From positions 1,488,001 to 1,552,000 of the forward strand of contig JAGTJL010000009.1 in the NCBI GenBank assembly GCA_020746875.1: DNA of 64,000 nucleotides. Direction: 5' to 3'. Positions 62,310 through 64,000 of the stretch are shown here, one piece after another; position 1 is the first letter of the stretch; every line of letters begins with the position of its first letter. Origin of the DNA: Rhexocercosporidium sp. MPI-PUGE-AT-0058. Lineage: Eukaryota; Ascomycota; Leotiomycetes; Helotiales. Under the pieces are notes generated by a model. It made no database searches. It saw nothing but the letters and a program-made list of their open reading frames with translations, and was not told the origin of the DNA. The position numbers were made by a program, and so were the translations under genes.

Positions 62310-62639
62310 CGTGAATGTTCTCGAGGAGGATAGGGCAATGTGGAAAGCGTCTGGTGTGATTAATGACAATGAGGTATTTCGGGGAACTTGTAGTTTAGAT
62401 GATGGGGTAAACCCTCACCTTTATGGACGTTTATCTTTGCATTGCAAGTCTATCGGCAGGATGTGCATCTACTTATCATTGGACTAAGGAGCTGATATAG
62501 ATGCAGTACAAGTTCACTGGCTTCTGGTCGTATCTTCCCGCTGCATTTGACAACGAATCGTGGTACGAGCCGTTCCGGGCGCGAGAATACTTAACTTTGC
62601 AGCTACAGCTGGGGCACAGAATTGCATGCATCAGAACGG
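62310..62639. other. Intergenic
   Basis: About 330 bp upstream of the mini-protein and before the inverted repeat. No feature is seen. Confidence 0.35.
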
Positions 62640-62700
62640 GGCAGATGAAGTCTAGGTGACTAGGGTAACAACGGGCCATGCACCCAGTTTCCAAGCGCTG
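62640..62700 (+). repeat. Inverted repeat, left arm
   Basis: A 61-bp arm whose reverse complement matches 62881-62941 at 52 of 61 positions. All nine differences are transitions. See the right arm. Confidence 0.85.
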
Positions 62701-62880
62701 AGCATTATGGCGTCTTCCCATGCCGACTTTTGGAGATAAAGACAGTTTAGGGATCGCAAGGGAGGGTGTCGTGCGAGGGAAATGCCAATTCCAACACCAG
62801 CCAACGAGGATGGAACTTGTTAAAACCCTTCCTATGGAGGACCATGTAGCATCTACGAAACGATTGCGAATGCACAACCC

Positions 62881-62941
62881 TAGCGTTTAGAAACTAGGTG
62901 TATGGCCCGCCATTACCCTAGTCACCTAGATTTCATCTGCC
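62881..62941 (-). repeat. Inverted repeat, right arm
   Basis: Partner of the 62640-62700 arm across a 180-bp spacer. The best-preserved core is TTACCCTAGTCACCTAGA, identical in both. Most differences show T or A in this arm where the other has C or G, as repeat-induced point mutation would leave. No transposase or target-site duplication was found, so the parent element (MITE or foldback) is unknown. Confidence 0.85.
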
Positions 62942-63214
62942 ATTTCGCAGACGGAAGAAGGAAAAAGGTCGTAGTGCTTGGATATTCCATATGGACGTGG
63001 CTCACTTGCCACCCTTTTCGCGCAAATTCAATGGGTAAGTCATCCGCTACGGTTCGATGGGCGAGGGCTGGCAACCATTTACCCGTTCGTGGTAGCTGGT
63101 GCCTTGACTCTTCTAATCCAATCAATCTTACTTGCGGAGTAATAATACATTACCAAATTAACATCTCCCTACAAAGTAGAATCCTCCCAAAACTGCTTGA
63201 TTTGCTTGAAGATT

Positions 63215-63850
63215 TTAGGAAAGTATCTTGGTTGAGCCCCTTATAGGCCTTTCATAGTAAGGTATCTCATGCTCTTTCGGATAGTATCCAGCATAGTCCC
63301 AATCGAGAATCGCAACGACCTTATACGTCACAGGATCAACTATAATGTTTGAACCTGAAAGATCACCATGAATGAAGACATATATGAAATCTTCGGCTGA
63401 AATCTGTTGCCATATCGTATTACGGTCGCAATTATTAGCTACCATATAGGGTGGACAGAGAATGCCTGAAGGACCTCCTGTCTTATTCGACCGAAGCGTT
63501 TGCAACGTAGCGATATGCCTTCGAATTTCAGGCAGTACTTTCAATCGATCTTCTTCGTTGAGCTCCTTTAGAGGAACGCCTTCGACACGCGCTGTCCATA
63601 TAAAGAATGAACCATTTTCTTCATATGCGTTAAGTACTTCAGGTACAGGAATATCTGTCTTCTCTCTAATGTATTTCAAGCAAGCCACTTCGTTTTCGAG
63701 CCTTTCCCTATTACGAAATGGAACGATTACTTCGCCGGATAGCGTAGTCTTATACTCGGAGGGAGCGAGACTTCTCTTCAGATAGCGATCTGAGTAAGAG
63801 CAGTATACTCGTTCCGAACTTTCTCCGTATGTTAAACGTTCTCCGAACAT
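63215..63850 (-). CDS. Aminoglycoside-phosphotransferase-fold (APH/choline kinase-like) protein
   Basis: A protein of the APH family of small-molecule or protein kinase-like phosphotransferases. It is a single exon of 211 residues from ATG 63850. Visible elements are SGEVIVPFRNRERLENEVACL (a beta strand and a helix with a conserved Glu), PVPEVL, FFIWTARVEGVPLKEL, the catalytic loop IHGDLSGSNIIVD (H161, D163, N168) and the metal-binding DWDYAG (D183). It is shorter than most fungal APH proteins (250-400 residues), with a small N-lobe and no clear Gly-rich loop or Lys before the Glu, so it may be a trimmed version. The substrate is unknown; despite the family name, antibiotic resistance should not be assumed. 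Confidence 0.82.
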   Translation of the reverse strand: MFGERLTYGESSERVYCSYSDRYLKRSLAPSEYKTTLSGEVIVPFRNRERLENEVACLKYIREKTDIPVPEVLNAYEENGSFFIWTARVEGVPLKELNEEDRLKVLPEIRRHIATLQTLRSNKTGGPSGILCPPYMVANNCDRNTIWQQISAEDFIYVFIHGDLSGSNIIVDPVTYKVVAILDWDYAGYYPKEHEIPYYERPIRGSTKILS

Positions 63851-64000
63851 AACGATGAGAGGCCAAGCAAGGACGTATTGAGTGGTACACTAGGAAAACA
63901 GTTCACAAAGAGGCTGATATATATAAGCTTAGTATATAGAGTTTCAGAAAACAACTTACGAACCTGAACTAGTGACCGAGACGAATCAAACAGAGGTCAG
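63851..64000. other. 5' flank at the right edge
   Basis: 150 bp with a TATATATAAG box at about 63918, upstream of the APH gene on the minus strand. No further gene is visible. Confidence 0.35.

Noticed and set aside
62902..63246. 114-codon plus-strand ORF starting MARHYPSHLDFIC
   Set aside because: It starts inside the inverted repeat; the similar minus-strand peptide in the left arm only reflects the repeat, and the end overlaps the APH gene.

Overview
The window is nuclear DNA of a filamentous ascomycete (Pezizomycotina). The evidence is the many short GT-AG introns (about 45-110 nt, often with a CTAAC/CTGAC-type branch point), two Zn2Cys6 regulators, Ase1, Rad4/Dpb11, COP9 subunit 5, a two-domain FEX fluoride exporter, a fungal tyrosinase and an extracellular intradiol dioxygenase. 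Gene content would suit a leotiomycete, but this is inference; no marker in the window fixes the class. Gene models below were spliced by hand from reading frame and splice sites, and each total is a whole number of codons.

Layout. 1-4.4 kb: a Zn2Cys6 regulator running off the left edge, divergent from a PLP-dependent 2,2-dialkylglycine-decarboxylase-like enzyme. 5.3-7.4 kb: two small uncharacterised genes with acidic tails that look like diverged paralogues, followed by an AT-rich spacer. 8.8-39.3 kb is mostly a conserved housekeeping block: Rad4/Dpb11 (BRCT), an alpha-arrestin, a GNAT acetyltransferase, Ase1, CSN5, mitochondrial glutamyl-tRNA synthetase, an Xdj1-type DnaJ, ribosomal protein L32, an unknown protein, a Sec2-domain GEF, uracil phosphoribosyltransferase and the fluoride exporter. 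Divergent pairs with shared promoters (ase1/csn5, mse1/xdj1) are frequent.

40.9-53.3 kb is rich in secreted and redox genes: an S28 peptidase, a broken metallo-beta-lactamase-fold gene, a tyrosinase divergent from an intradiol ring-cleavage dioxygenase, a cupin, an NADPH-dependent FMN reductase and a second Zn2Cys6 regulator. Together they could form a phenol/catechol-handling neighbourhood. 53.9-55.7 kb returns to conserved genes (an ERp38/TigA-type disulfide isomerase and HSBP1).

55.7-64 kb is gene-poor and looks accessory. It has small cysteine-bearing orphan ORFs, a secreted lysine-rich protein, a CxxC mini-protein interrupted by one CAG-to-TAG-like change, an inverted repeat whose arms differ only by transitions (as repeat-induced point mutation would leave), and an aminoglycoside-phosphotransferase-fold kinase. 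I see no CRISPR array, rRNA or convincing tRNA, and no complete transposon.
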